DNA of 64,000 nt from Halobacillus sp. A5 (GTDB taxonomy: Bacteria > Bacillota > Bacilli > Bacillales > Halobacillaceae): the NCBI RefSeq assembly GCF_024189315.1, contig NZ_JAIZEO010000001.1:1302001-1366000 (forward strand), given 5' to 3'. Made by a program: the position numbers and the translations under genes. Below the pieces are notes generated by a model. It did not search any database. It worked only from the letters and a program-made list of their open reading frames with translations, and was not told the DNA's origin. Positions 26,575-35,561 of this stretch are shown here, piece by piece. Numbering within the stretch: the first letter of the stretch is position 1; every line of letters begins with the position of its first letter.

Positions 26575-27075
26575 TCATTCAATTGAAGTAATTTTTCTCT
26601 GGCCCCATGGTGCTTGTATGACCTCGACCACATGCTGTTCGGTTTGCTCAAAATCTTCTCCTGTATTTTCTTCTATAAAATAACGATCTAAACCGATGCT
26701 GACCTGGTGAATCTGCTCCGTTCTATTGTGCCATTCGTATTTGGCTTTAAGTTCTACCTGCCCTTCGGATGGCTCAGAGGAATGAGGAGACGCTTCTACG
26801 AGCTCAAACGTCCCTTCTCCATCCTCTTCTACAATCAAGTATACGATATCCCCCCGGTTAGGTATTTGTTCTGCCCGCCACTGATCTTCTGAAAATGATT
26901 CAATTTCATATTGCAGTGTCACATAATCTCCGTAAAAGGGATCTCTAGGATCGACCGGCTCGGTTTCAAGCTTTATTTTCTCTCCCCAGTGGTCCATGGC
27001 GTAATAAGACACAGACATAGTAACAAGAAAGAGAGCCTGTAAAGCAACAACAAGATAAAAAAGGCCTCGTTTCAT
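26575..27075 (-). CDS. GDYXXLXY domain membrane-anchored protein
   Basis: This 166-residue protein has one N-terminal helix (about 5-25), then an extracytoplasmic domain carrying the signature FYGDYVTLQYEI (about 47-58) that names the GDYXXLXY family. This family is usually encoded beside DUF2157/DUF4401 membrane proteins, as here: the start overlaps the DUF2157 stop (ATGA). Function is unknown. Confidence 0.85.
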   Translation of the reverse strand: MKRGLFYLVVALQALFLVTMSVSYYAMDHWGEKIKLETEPVDPRDPFYGDYVTLQYEIESFSEDQWRAEQIPNRGDIVYLIVEEDGEGTFELVEASPHSSEPSEGQVELKAKYEWHNRTEQIHQVSIGLDRYFIEENTGEDFEQTEQHVVEVIQAPWGQRKITSIE

Positions 27076-28262
27076 TCTGTTTCTCCCCCTTTTACCTGCC
27101 GGCGTTTTCTCTCAAGGAAGTAACTAAGTACAAAGAGAATAAGACCTCCAGTAAAAAAGAAGATCGACCGGTCCATAAAGGCCCATGCTAATTGGAAGTA
27201 AGCGACAAAGGTTGTTATAAGGAGTGCGGCCGTTCCTTTTGCTACCCAGTCTGACCGTTCCTTACGATAACCAGCCAGCAGCCAGCCGAGCGAATAGGCG
27301 AACAATAAGAGCAGCGACAGCAGGTCACCTGCTCCGATCCGAAACACAGGAATAAATAACAGCAGATCAATCCAGTTGAATTTAGTAGATTCCATTGCCG
27401 ACTGAATGACCGCATAGATAAAAAGAATGGACCAGCCAAGGAAGAAGAGGTTGGAATACTCCACGTCTTCACTTTCAAAACCCAATAGAAATACTTGGAA
27501 TACATTCACTGTGAAAATAGATAGTACCGCGATTGAACCAAATGTTCTTAAATGCACCTGCCCATATGGAAGATGGCTGACGATATAAAGAAGAAGGAAC
27601 AATAAAATCAACCAGTAATAAGACCAGTTGTAAGAAAAAATGAACACCAGCGATTGTATAGCATAGCTTACAGCAAATAGTGCAGTTAGAAGCCGGTTTC
27701 CTTTTCGATATAACACCCAGCCCATCCCTGCCAGGAACAACACTCCTAAAGGAATATAGAAATCCTGATACATACTCCCGCTGTAAATCTGACCAGCGGT
27801 TATGATGATTAATGCAGCAATAAACACGATCGATTCTTGAAAAACGATAAGCAGCCCAAAGGCGGCGAGCGACCAGACCAAAAATGGAAAAGCACTGAAT
27901 GAAGTGAAGTTATACATCTGCCCTGTTAAGAAAATTCCGGACCCAAACACGCAGAGAGCTATAAGAAGTAAACTTAACCCTACTGCTTTTGATCTGGATT
28001 GATACACCCACGCTCCCACTCCATAAAAAGCAACCAGGAAAAACAAAAGAACCGACATCTTCACCATATCCGGCAGTGCAGACCAATTTGAAGCAATGAA
28101 CGTTAAGAAGCCGAGTCCAATAAACAAAGCCGCAAAAGTAAGCAGTACCGGATGTCCCGACTTCTTTTCATAACGGCTTAGAATTCGATTTCTTTGAGCT
28201 GTAGTAATGATCCCATCCTTTACCCAATCCCCGGATTCCTTCTCTAACTGTCCACGATTCAT
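27072..28262 (-). CDS. DUF2157 polytopic membrane protein
   Basis: This 396-residue protein has a short soluble N-terminal part (LEKESGDWVKDGIITTAQRNRI) of DUF2157 type, followed by about twelve membrane helices to the C-terminus. It is translationally coupled to the GDYXXLXY gene and lies 15 bp after the DUF418 gene, so the three form an operon. Its biochemical role is unknown. Envelope or osmotic stress has been suggested for similar clusters, but nothing here proves it. Confidence 0.85.
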   Translation of the reverse strand: MNRGQLEKESGDWVKDGIITTAQRNRILSRYEKKSGHPVLLTFAALFIGLGFLTFIASNWSALPDMVKMSVLLFFLVAFYGVGAWVYQSRSKAVGLSLLLIALCVFGSGIFLTGQMYNFTSFSAFPFLVWSLAAFGLLIVFQESIVFIAALIIITAGQIYSGSMYQDFYIPLGVLFLAGMGWVLYRKGNRLLTALFAVSYAIQSLVFIFSYNWSYYWLILLFLLLYIVSHLPYGQVHLRTFGSIAVLSIFTVNVFQVFLLGFESEDVEYSNLFFLGWSILFIYAVIQSAMESTKFNWIDLLLFIPVFRIGAGDLLSLLLLFAYSLGWLLAGYRKERSDWVAKGTAALLITTFVAYFQLAWAFMDRSIFFFTGGLILFVLSYFLERKRRQVKGGETE

Positions 28263-28277
28263 TTAATCATCCCTTCC

Positions 28278-29468
28278 CTAAGAAGCCTGACTGTCTGTAC
28301 GCTTGAAAGGCTGCACTTTACCGTAGGTTAACGTTCTCCATAACCATTCAAGCGGGCCGTACCGATAGGTGTGTATCCACCACTTACTCAGGAAAACCTG
28401 CAAGCTGAACACGAGGATAACAATTCCTGCGCTGGCCAGCGGCGGGACTTCCCCATACCAGCCAAAACCAACGGAATAAAATAAAATAAAGCAGATAATC
28501 GATTGAAGAATGTAATTGGACAAGGACATTCTTCCAACCCAGCTGAGAGGCTGAAGCAGCTTTCCCCCTCCTGATGATCGATAGGCCAATGTAACAGATA
28601 ATAAATAAAAGACCGCTGATGCTGATCCTCCTATATTATCCTGCAGCAATTGAAACCATTCAGGATTACCTATCACATATGGGCCGGCCTTAAATAGAAT
28701 AAATAACAATCCAGTGACCACCCACCATTTTTTAATAACCGGCAGGTGAGCATCGGGGTCGTGCAGCCACCTCTTTTTAGCAATATATGCACCAATTAAA
28801 AACATAGGTATTAAAGATAAAGCCAGCATAGGCAAAGTGGCGAAATTATTGCTGTATGTCCAGTCTGCAAAGTTCTGCTGCCAAATGTTAAGAAGAGAAC
28901 CTTCCCCATAATTCTGCCTGGCCGACTCGACCTCTTCATAAGAATTGAACATTCCGAGCTTGCTGCGAACGGCATACATCCCTAAGGTTAACGGAAGGAT
29001 AAGGAGCCCAAGCATGCTTAAAGCCGAAACCAGGAGCGTTTTTGGAGTGCCGTTAAAAAAAGCGAACATGGCAAAACCGAACAAACCGTAGGAAAGCAAT
29101 ATATCCCCGTGCCATATTAAAAAAGCATGAACAGCTCCAAAGCCCAGTAAAATGAGAAGCCTTCTAAAAATTACCGGACGATAGTTAATGTGCTTTTGTT
29201 CTAATCGATTTTTCATCATATAAAGGCCGAACCCGAACATAAGCGAGAATAATGTATAAAAGCTGGCCTGAAAGAATATATCAATGATCGTTTGTACAAT
29301 TTGACTTGTATCCGATGGCCAAAACTGTTCCTCCCCGCCATATAAAAAATATGGAGCATTAAAGGCAGGGACATTTACCATAAATATACCGAAAATGGCC
29401 AAACCTCGGGCGGCATCAATCCAGTTCAGTCTTTCTGTATCCTGCAGAGGTGCAGCCTGTTGTTTCAC
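28278..29468 (-). CDS. DUF418 family (YeiB-like) membrane protein
   Basis: This 396-residue protein has about ten helices. The N-terminal RLNWIDAARGLAIFGIFMVNV and the C-terminal DUF418 region (VGRMSLSNYILQSIICF to YGPLEWLWRTLTYGK) are diagnostic. Family members resemble acyltransferase-3 membrane proteins, but the reaction is unproven. It is the first gene of the DUF418-DUF2157-GDYXXLXY unit and is divergent from gerPA. Confidence 0.92.
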   Translation of the reverse strand: MKQQAAPLQDTERLNWIDAARGLAIFGIFMVNVPAFNAPYFLYGGEEQFWPSDTSQIVQTIIDIFFQASFYTLFSLMFGFGLYMMKNRLEQKHINYRPVIFRRLLILLGFGAVHAFLIWHGDILLSYGLFGFAMFAFFNGTPKTLLVSALSMLGLLILPLTLGMYAVRSKLGMFNSYEEVESARQNYGEGSLLNIWQQNFADWTYSNNFATLPMLALSLIPMFLIGAYIAKKRWLHDPDAHLPVIKKWWVVTGLLFILFKAGPYVIGNPEWFQLLQDNIGGSASAVFYLLSVTLAYRSSGGGKLLQPLSWVGRMSLSNYILQSIICFILFYSVGFGWYGEVPPLASAGIVILVFSLQVFLSKWWIHTYRYGPLEWLWRTLTYGKVQPFKRTDSQAS

Positions 29469-29528
29469 TAAAATTCCCCCTTATTGTTTTCATTTTACTT
29501 TTATTACGATATTTACACAATGTGGTTT

Positions 29529-29537
29529 CATATAATA
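29529..29537 (+). promoter_or_regulatory. Candidate SigK -10 upstream of gerPA
   Basis: CATATAATA fits the SigK -10 pattern CATA-N3-TA. The expected AC at the -35 position 16 bases upstream is missing, so this is a weak match. SigK control is expected from the known gerP operon of B. subtilis. Confidence 0.35.
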
Positions 29538-29554
29538 TAGAAAGGAGAGTATTC

Positions 29555-29770
29555 ATGCCTGCTAAAGTTGGTTTTGTAAAAGTAATTACCGTTTCTTCCT
29601 CCGGCGTTTTTAATATTGGTGACGTCTTCAGCATGGCCCCTTATGCCGTATCAAAAACTTTTGCCGGCGGAGGGTCATTTAATACAGGGAATGGAATACG
29701 GATTCACCTTAATAAAGCAGAAACGTATATCAATGATAAAGAACTGATTGATCAATCTTTTAATGAGTAG
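29555..29770 (+). CDS. gerPA: Spore germination protein GerPA
   Basis: This 71-residue protein (PAKVGFVKVITVSSSGVFNI onward, with GDVFSMAPYAVSKTFAGGGS) matches GerPA, a small protein of the gerP operon needed for germinants to cross the spore coat. The ATG at 29555 follows AAAGGAG, and a longer in-frame extension is antisense to the divergent DUF418 gene start and is rejected. It is the first gene of gerPABCDEF and is related in sequence to GerPF at the other end of the operon. Confidence 0.93.
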   Translation: MPAKVGFVKVITVSSSGVFNIGDVFSMAPYAVSKTFAGGGSFNTGNGIRIHLNKAETYINDKELIDQSFNE

Positions 29771-29784
29771 GGAGGAAATGATTC

Positions 29785-30012
29785 ATGAACATGACCATTT
29801 ATCAGACGATATCTATACGTTATATTAAAATCGGCACGGTCGCTAATTCCTCTATTATTCAAATTGGCAGCTCAGGAGTGGTTCAAGCACAAGCAGACTT
29901 ATATAACTCAGGGGGTTTTATGGAACCGGCAAAAGAACCCGAACCAAAAGATGGTGAGGTTTATATACCGGATGCTGACTCAGGTCCACTTGTACCGCTG
30001 ACTACCTCATAG
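29785..30012 (+). CDS. gerPB: Spore germination protein GerPB
   Basis: This 75-residue protein (MTIYQTISIRYIKIGTVANS and the segment SIIQIGSSGVVQAQADLYN) matches GerPB. The C-terminal tail is acidic and Pro-rich. It follows gerPA by 14 bp with GGAGG upstream and is part of the mother-cell gerP operon. Confidence 0.92.
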   Translation: MNMTIYQTISIRYIKIGTVANSSIIQIGSSGVVQAQADLYNSGGFMEPAKEPEPKDGEVYIPDADSGPLVPLTTS

Positions 30013-30059
30013 GCAAATCTTCATCTGTTTCGGCATAAGCTAAAAAAGGGGTGATTGCA

Positions 30060-30584
30060 ATGAATAACTATTATTCTTGGGACCAGTGGATGCAGCAGGT
30101 TATGAAGCAGATGGAACAGCAGCAGCGCCTCATTGAAGAACTCACCCACAAGCTTGAGCACCTGCAGTCCCGGGAGCAGACGAAGACCGTGATTGAAAAA
30201 ATAGAATACCACTTTGATCAGCTGAAAATCGAAACCCTGGAGGGTACGCTGCAAATCGGATTAACACCTGGCGGTTCTGAAGAAGCGAGTATTGAAGATT
30301 TATACACCGGACAAACTGCCGATCCTTATTTAGATGAGTTAATGGGCCATTCTGTTCCTCAAACGATTGATGATTATGCAATGGAGCACAACGTGGACTT
30401 ACCCGCCGACCACCGGGATCACATGGTTAAAGACATTAATCAGCAGCTGCCCGGACGCTTTCAGGATTATAAAAAAAGGGAACCACACTTAACGAATGAC
30501 CAGGTAGCTGAAAAAATGGCAGATGAAATAAAGCATTCCGTTGCTCAGTATTTAAACCAGTATAAAGGTGGAGGAGCATCATGA
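30060..30584 (+). CDS. gerPC: Spore germination protein GerPC
   Basis: This 174-residue protein has an N-terminal coiled coil (QWMQQVMKQMEQQQRLIEEL, about 10-45), then the LQIGLTPGG segment shared in style with other GerP proteins and an acidic helical C-terminus. It matches GerPC by size, order and sequence style. The ATG at 30060 follows AAGGGGTG. Its stop overlaps the gerPD start (ATGA). Confidence 0.92.
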   Translation: MNNYYSWDQWMQQVMKQMEQQQRLIEELTHKLEHLQSREQTKTVIEKIEYHFDQLKIETLEGTLQIGLTPGGSEEASIEDLYTGQTADPYLDELMGHSVPQTIDDYAMEHNVDLPADHRDHMVKDINQQLPGRFQDYKKREPHLTNDQVAEKMADEIKHSVAQYLNQYKGGGAS

Positions 30585-30775
30585 AGTTTACTGTACACAA
30601 TTATGGGTTAAATATTGGTAATGTCCACGTGACCAGTGTAACCACTTCCTCAGTTTTTCTAATTGGAGATAACCGGACGATCCGCCTCCGCTCCTACTTT
30701 GATACCCCGCCTGAGTCTTTAATTATTGGTCCCTACACCTCACCCCCGGAGGAGATTGAAGATGAAGATTCATAA
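30581..30775 (+). CDS. gerPD: Spore germination protein GerPD
   Basis: This 64-residue protein (KFTVHNYGLNIGNVHVTSVT, SSVFLIGDN) is of GerPD type and is coupled to gerPC by a 4-base overlap. It overlaps the gerPE start by 14 bases. Confidence 0.9.
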   Translation: MKFTVHNYGLNIGNVHVTSVTTSSVFLIGDNRTIRLRSYFDTPPESLIIGPYTSPPEEIEDEDS

Positions 30776-31136
30776 CCGCGTAGCGGACATTAAGAATGTG
30801 GACGCCCATACCGTGACAATCGGTTCAGGACTGCTGATCGGGGACCTTAAACATTATCGCCCCAGGACCAATGTCATTGCCGTACAAGAAGAGACCCGAA
30901 CGTTTCGTGACTGGGTTAATCTCAATGATTACCCTATTTACCAGGCTGATCTTTCTCTACCCGCTTCTCCGATAAGAATTGACACTGATTTCATAAACCA
31001 TTCCCCAGCCATTCAAGTACAGCATGTGCATGTTACTGGAATTTCAACGGCCGGGCTGCTTCAAATTGGAGGCATCGATTATATCGACACAGAAGCTAGA
31101 CTAAAACACATTCGTATACTAGATAAAGAACAGTAG
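30762..31136 (+). CDS. gerPE: Spore germination protein GerPE
   Basis: This 124-residue protein starts MKIHNRVADIKNVDAHTVTI and contains two GLLxIGx motifs (GSGLLIGDLKHY and TAGLLQIGGIDY), typical of GerPE. The ATG at 30762 lies inside the gerPD 3' end with GGAGGAG-type sequence upstream. An in-frame extension further into gerPD is rejected. Confidence 0.92.
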   Translation: MKIHNRVADIKNVDAHTVTIGSGLLIGDLKHYRPRTNVIAVQEETRTFRDWVNLNDYPIYQADLSLPASPIRIDTDFINHSPAIQVQHVHVTGISTAGLLQIGGIDYIDTEARLKHIRILDKEQ

Positions 31137-31156
31137 AATCATTTTCTCATACGCTA
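31130..31156 (+). promoter_or_regulatory. SigK-type promoter in front of gerPF
   Basis: AC at 31130-31131 is followed after exactly 16 bases by CATA-CGC-TA (31148-31156), fitting the SigK consensus AC-N16-CATA-N3-TA. It begins in the last codons of gerPE and ends 31 bp before gerPF, suggesting a second, internal mother-cell promoter. Confidence 0.55.
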
Positions 31157-31187
31157 TAGTAAGTAAGCAGATAAGGAGGACTTTGTT

Positions 31188-31403
31188 ATGCCATCTATTA
31201 TTGGTCCTTTCCGAATCAACAGCATCAGTGGAGGAGTTGTTAATTTCGGTGATTCGTTTTACATTTCACCCAAAAGCTCGGCTAAAACCGTGACGGGTTC
31301 AGGTTCATCCAATACCGGTGACTTTATTGCCACCTATAATGGTTTTAGTAATGTACAGCCAATTGATCCTGATGTAAATGATCAGAATGTAGGAGGGGCC
31401 TAA
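31188..31403 (+). CDS. gerPF: Spore germination protein GerPF
   Basis: This 71-residue protein (PSIIGPFRINSISGGVVNFG, SFYISPKSSAKTVTGSGSSN) is GerPF, a paralogue of GerPA. It has the longest intergenic spacing in the operon (51 bp) and a SigK-like promoter of its own. It is the last gene of the gerP set and converges on yisB. Confidence 0.94.
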   Translation: MPSIIGPFRINSISGGVVNFGDSFYISPKSSAKTVTGSGSSNTGDFIATYNGFSNVQPIDPDVNDQNVGGA

Positions 31404-31467
31404 GAATACCTTTGGACAGAATCCGGGTGACGAGCCGCCCCAAAGGAAGCCCGGTCATAAGATAAAT

Positions 31468-31506
31468 AAAAAAACTTGTAGAGAAACCTGAAGTTTCTCT
31501 ACAAGC
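31468..31506 (-). terminator. yisB terminator, copy 4 of the palindrome family
   Basis: ACTTGTAGAGAAAC (31474-31487) pairs with GTTTCTCTACAAGC (31493-31506). On the minus strand the stem is followed by TTTTTTTATTTAT. It lies about 80 bp after the yisB stop. Confidence 0.85.
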
Positions 31507-31585
31507 CAGACTGTTTTAAAAGTCTGGAGATAAAAAAAGAATACCGATGATTTATCTAAAAGGTGCAGCATCAGGCTGCATCTTT

Positions 31586-31870
31586 TCACCTTTTCTTTCG
31601 ATTGGATGTTCGTGTGATGATCTTCTTTTCCGGGTCCTGCTTCTTCACCCATTTTAAATACTTCTCCATCTGAGGATGATCAGCTAACCTTTCGAGCGAA
31701 TGATAGAAATCTGCCAGTTCTTCATTGGTAAATAAAGCATGAATTTGGCGGTGGCAGGCACTGCAGAGCATCGCGGTCAGTCCATTGGTCCCCCCTTGCT
31801 GTTTAGGCACTAAATGATGCTCTGTCAAATTCACAGCCTTTCTCCCGCACAATGCACACACATCTGACAA
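31586..31870 (-). CDS. yisB: HNH endonuclease-like protein YisB
   Basis: This 94-residue protein has paired cysteines (CALC near residue 5 and CSACH near 37) around EHHLVPKQQGGTN, the zinc-stabilised HNH nuclease core. It is followed by charged helices and a basic tail. Length and content match YisB, which also sits next to gerPF in B. subtilis. It starts one base after the addA stop, so it is cotranscribed with addBA. Its substrate is unknown. Confidence 0.88.
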   Translation of the reverse strand: MSDVCALCGRKAVNLTEHHLVPKQQGGTNGLTAMLCSACHRQIHALFTNEELADFYHSLERLADHPQMEKYLKWVKKQDPEKKIITRTSNRKKR

Positions 31871-31871
31871 G

Positions 31872-34800
31872 TTATTCCACCTCCACCGTCAGGGGTCCGT
31901 TAAAGAAGTAAAGGTAACTTTTCACCACCGGTTTCTTCCAAATCTTTTCTAATGCAGTTTTATATAATTGAATCTGGGTCTTGTATCTTTCTTTTAATTG
32001 TTCTTCCACATGGTCCCCTGATGGGAGAGTGTCCGTTTTATAATCAAGAATCAGCCAGCCATCCTTGTAAGGAATTACCGCATCAATAACCCCCTGAATG
32101 AATACCTGCTCCTCAATTGAATCCTCCCAATCCTGATACACCTCATCTGCTGGCAGCGTCAAACTAAAGGGAACTTCCCGTTCGACTTGACCGGATTCCT
32201 GCAGCAGCCTTCCTATGGATGTGTGGAAAAAGTCAGAAATCGCTTGATGGTTAATTTCATCAGCTTCCTCGCGCCGGAGGATTTCTTTATGAACCAGGTG
32301 CTCAACAAATTCTTCCACCTCTTCTTCTGTTTGTGGTGTATGAAGTGGAATATGCTGCATCACGGTGTGCATCGCGGTACCAATTTCTCCGGCTGACAAC
32401 CCTTGTTTCTCCTGCATAAACCGCGGACGTTTCACAAGGGGGGCACGATAAGGGACAAGCAGCTGGTCACTTGAATATTCATCAAGAACTTCACGCTGCC
32501 TTTTAATCTCTGTTACTGTTTGTTTCGCTCTTGAGTGAGCAGCTTTCTCGTGAGGATATCGGAAATTCAGCCTTTCCACTTTATCATCCGGCTCCACTTC
32601 TATAGGCTTCCATTCCTCTAAATGCGATTTAAGCTTCTCGTCGCGCTGCTTTTCGAGTTCTTCTACAACCGCATAATGACTGCCATGAGCTAAGTGAATG
32701 ACCCACTCAGAAGCGTCCTTTTCAATTTCCTCAGAGGTTCTTACTTCTACTTCGTCTGTCCTCAGCTCTTCACTATCCTGATGCCGGATTAAGGAAGGAC
32801 CTACCCAATCTAAATAAGACTTTGCTTCGAGACGATCGTGCGGCGGCAGCACCCAGTCTGTATGGTCAACATAGCTCAGCCATTTCTCTTGTTTTTTATC
32901 AAAAGAAGCGACATTTCCTACCATCACCAGTTTCTCTTTCGCTCTTGTTAAAGCTACATAGAGCACTCGCATTTCCTCTGCTAAAAGCTCTCTTAATTTT
33001 ACTCTTTTGATGGCGTGGTAAGCGAGAGTCGGGTACATTAGACGCTTCTGTGGATCGATATATCTTGATCCAAAGCCATAATCTTTATGCAGCAAATATC
33101 GCTCCTTCAAGTCCATCATATTGAACTGTTTATCCATTCCTCCGAGCAGAACAACTGGAAATTCAAGCCCCTTGCTCTTATGGATCGTCATAATCCGTAC
33201 AACGTCTTCCTGTTCTCCAAGAGCCCGGGCCGCCCCAAGATCATCCCCCCGTTCTTCCATTCTTTCAATAAAACGCAGGAATCGGAAAAGTCCACGGAAT
33301 GAAGTCGACTCATAGGATCTCGAACGGTCGTACAGTGCTCGAAGGTTAGCCTGACGCTGACGTCCGCCGGGCATCCCGCCGACAAAATCATAGTAGCCTG
33401 TTTCCCGGTAAATCTGCCAGATGAGATCAGCCAGTGCCCCCTGGCGTGCCCGCTCGCGAAACCGGCTGAGCAGGTTTAAAAAGCTTGAGATTTTTCCACC
33501 TAACCCCGATCCTGCTGCAGCTTTCTTAATGGATTCATAATAGCTGGCTCTCTTCTCTTCCAAACGCAGCTGCATGAGTTCATCTTCGTTTAGTCCGACA
33601 ATCGGCGACTTCAGAACTGAAGCTAACGGGATATCCTGCATCGGGTTGTCGATAACTTTTAACAAATTAAGCATCACCTTGACTTCAATCGCTTCAAAAT
33701 AGCCTGTTGAGAGTTCAGCGTAGACGGGGATTCCCTGCTGTTTTAATTCGTCAACGATCGTCGAGGCCCACGTCATCGAGCGCATTAAAATGACAATATC
33801 CCGATACTGCACAGGACGTTTCATCCCCGACTCTTTATCAACGATTTGTAACGCCTCATCTTCTCCGTAACCAAGCCAGTTACGAATTTTTTGCCCATAG
33901 GCTCTTGCTTCGAGCTGGGCTTTCTCTAAATCCTCGAAGCTTTCTTCGTTCACTGACTCTTCCTTCGTTTCACGATCTATAATTAATAGTTCAGCTTTGG
34001 CATAATCAGAAGGATTTTCATCATACACATTGTTGCTGTAAATAAGCTCGGCCTCACGCTCATAATTCATTTCTCCAACTTCTTCATCAAGAACTTGTCG
34101 AAATACATAATTCGCTGCATCAAGCACCTGTTTCCGGCTTCGGAAATTACGGGCCAGGTCAATACGTTCTCCATCGCTGCCGGTTTGACCGTATTGTTGA
34201 TATTTGGTTAAGAACAAGGAGGGTTCAGCATGCCGGAAACGATAAATGCTTTGCTTCACGTCCCCTACCATGAATAAATGACCAGCTTCCGGTGCATCAG
34301 TTAATAAACGAAGCAGCGTCTCCTGTACCAGGTTCGTATCCTGGTATTCGTCAATAAGAACTTCTGAGAACTGATCGTGAAAGCTTTTCGCTACAGACGA
34401 AGGAACAAGGCGGTCCCTGGTGGATGTCTCATCGAGCAATATTTGCAGACAATAATGTTCTAAGTCAGAAAAGTCTACAAGTGCCTTCTCTTTCTTCAGC
34501 TGCTGGTAACGCTCGTGAAAATCTCTCACGATAACAGCTAGCTGCTTCATCACAGGATGGAGAGCTTTCATATCCTGTAAATAACTTCCGAGTTTTCGTT
34601 GAAACCATTCTTCCTTCATGCTCATCCATCTTTTTTTGTAACGGTCTCTTATTTTCTTAGCCCGCTCTTTCTTAGCTTCATCACATTCCATTTTTTTGCG
34701 GGATAAAGCGGCAAACTTACTAGTACTCATAAACGACTGTAGTTCTTCCCAGGAAACCGCAATAGCTCCTTTAGCCTGCTGTACCATTTCAAAATCCTGT

Positions 34801-35561
34801 GATGCAGTTTCTCCATAGCTTGAAGGACCGCCCGGCTCACGCGTCAACTCAATCAGCTGCTGGATTTCAGCTTCCATCGAAGCCAGCTGGCTCTTCACAT
34901 CACGCTTTAACAGCTGCAGCCACGGTATTTCCTGCTCATCCTCAACTTCAGCCTTTTGATACATAGTAACCATATCGTCCAGCCATTGCCGGGGCCATGG
35001 ATTCTGCATAGAAAAGGTATGGAGATCCAGGACAAGCTTTTCTACATCGAGATCATTTCGATCACTTGAGAACCGGTCGACTACATCAAAAAACTGCTGC
35101 TGCTCTTCTCCTTCTCTTCCATACCAGTCTTCAAATAAGTCTTCCAGCACTTCCTGACGAATTAAATCTGCTTCTACATCATCAGCAATTCTAAACCCTG
35201 GATCTAAATCGAGAAGATAAGCGTATCTTCTTACTACGTCCATGCAAAACGAATGAAGCGTCGATATCGAAGCATTCTGCAAAAGTGAAAGCTGCTTCTT
35301 CAAATGTCTCGATTCAGGCTCTTCCTCTAACGCTTTACTTAAAGCAGAGCCTACTCTATTTCTCATTTCCTGGGCTGCCGCATTTGTAAATGTTACAACG
35401 AGCAGAGAATCAATATCTGCTGGAGCTTGCTTGTTCAACAGCTTCTGAATGATACGCTCAACAAGGACGGCTGTTTTTCCAGATCCCGCAGCCGCTGCGA
35501 CGAGTATATTTTTTCCTTGCGTATAAATGGCCCGTTCTTGTTCTTTAGTCCAGCTGACCAC
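31872..35561 (-). CDS. addA: ATP-dependent helicase/nuclease subunit A
   Basis: This UvrD-like helicase of about 1229 residues carries a C-terminal RecB-type nuclease. Walker A is ILVAAAAGSGKTAVLVER near residue 20, Walker B is LIDEYQDTN, GDVKQSIYRFR is helicase motif III-IV, and the nuclease motif ILDYKTDT lies near the C-terminus. With AddB it resects double-strand breaks up to Chi sites for recombination. Both an ATG (35567) and a GTG (35561) are possible starts; the GTG has the proper 7-base spacing from AGGAG. The start overlaps the addB end. Confidence 0.95.
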   Translation of the reverse strand: MVSWTKEQERAIYTQGKNILVAAAAGSGKTAVLVERIIQKLLNKQAPADIDSLLVVTFTNAAAQEMRNRVGSALSKALEEEPESRHLKKQLSLLQNASISTLHSFCMDVVRRYAYLLDLDPGFRIADDVEADLIRQEVLEDLFEDWYGREGEEQQQFFDVVDRFSSDRNDLDVEKLVLDLHTFSMQNPWPRQWLDDMVTMYQKAEVEDEQEIPWLQLLKRDVKSQLASMEAEIQQLIELTREPGGPSSYGETASQDFEMVQQAKGAIAVSWEELQSFMSTSKFAALSRKKMECDEAKKERAKKIRDRYKKRWMSMKEEWFQRKLGSYLQDMKALHPVMKQLAVIVRDFHERYQQLKKEKALVDFSDLEHYCLQILLDETSTRDRLVPSSVAKSFHDQFSEVLIDEYQDTNLVQETLLRLLTDAPEAGHLFMVGDVKQSIYRFRHAEPSLFLTKYQQYGQTGSDGERIDLARNFRSRKQVLDAANYVFRQVLDEEVGEMNYEREAELIYSNNVYDENPSDYAKAELLIIDRETKEESVNEESFEDLEKAQLEARAYGQKIRNWLGYGEDEALQIVDKESGMKRPVQYRDIVILMRSMTWASTIVDELKQQGIPVYAELSTGYFEAIEVKVMLNLLKVIDNPMQDIPLASVLKSPIVGLNEDELMQLRLEEKRASYYESIKKAAAGSGLGGKISSFLNLLSRFRERARQGALADLIWQIYRETGYYDFVGGMPGGRQRQANLRALYDRSRSYESTSFRGLFRFLRFIERMEERGDDLGAARALGEQEDVVRIMTIHKSKGLEFPVVLLGGMDKQFNMMDLKERYLLHKDYGFGSRYIDPQKRLMYPTLAYHAIKRVKLRELLAEEMRVLYVALTRAKEKLVMVGNVASFDKKQEKWLSYVDHTDWVLPPHDRLEAKSYLDWVGPSLIRHQDSEELRTDEVEVRTSEEIEKDASEWVIHLAHGSHYAVVEELEKQRDEKLKSHLEEWKPIEVEPDDKVERLNFRYPHEKAAHSRAKQTVTEIKRQREVLDEYSSDQLLVPYRAPLVKRPRFMQEKQGLSAGEIGTAMHTVMQHIPLHTPQTEEEVEEFVEHLVHKEILRREEADEINHQAISDFFHTSIGRLLQESGQVEREVPFSLTLPADEVYQDWEDSIEEQVFIQGVIDAVIPYKDGWLILDYKTDTLPSGDHVEEQLKERYKTQIQLYKTALEKIWKKPVVKSYLYFFNGPLTVEVE

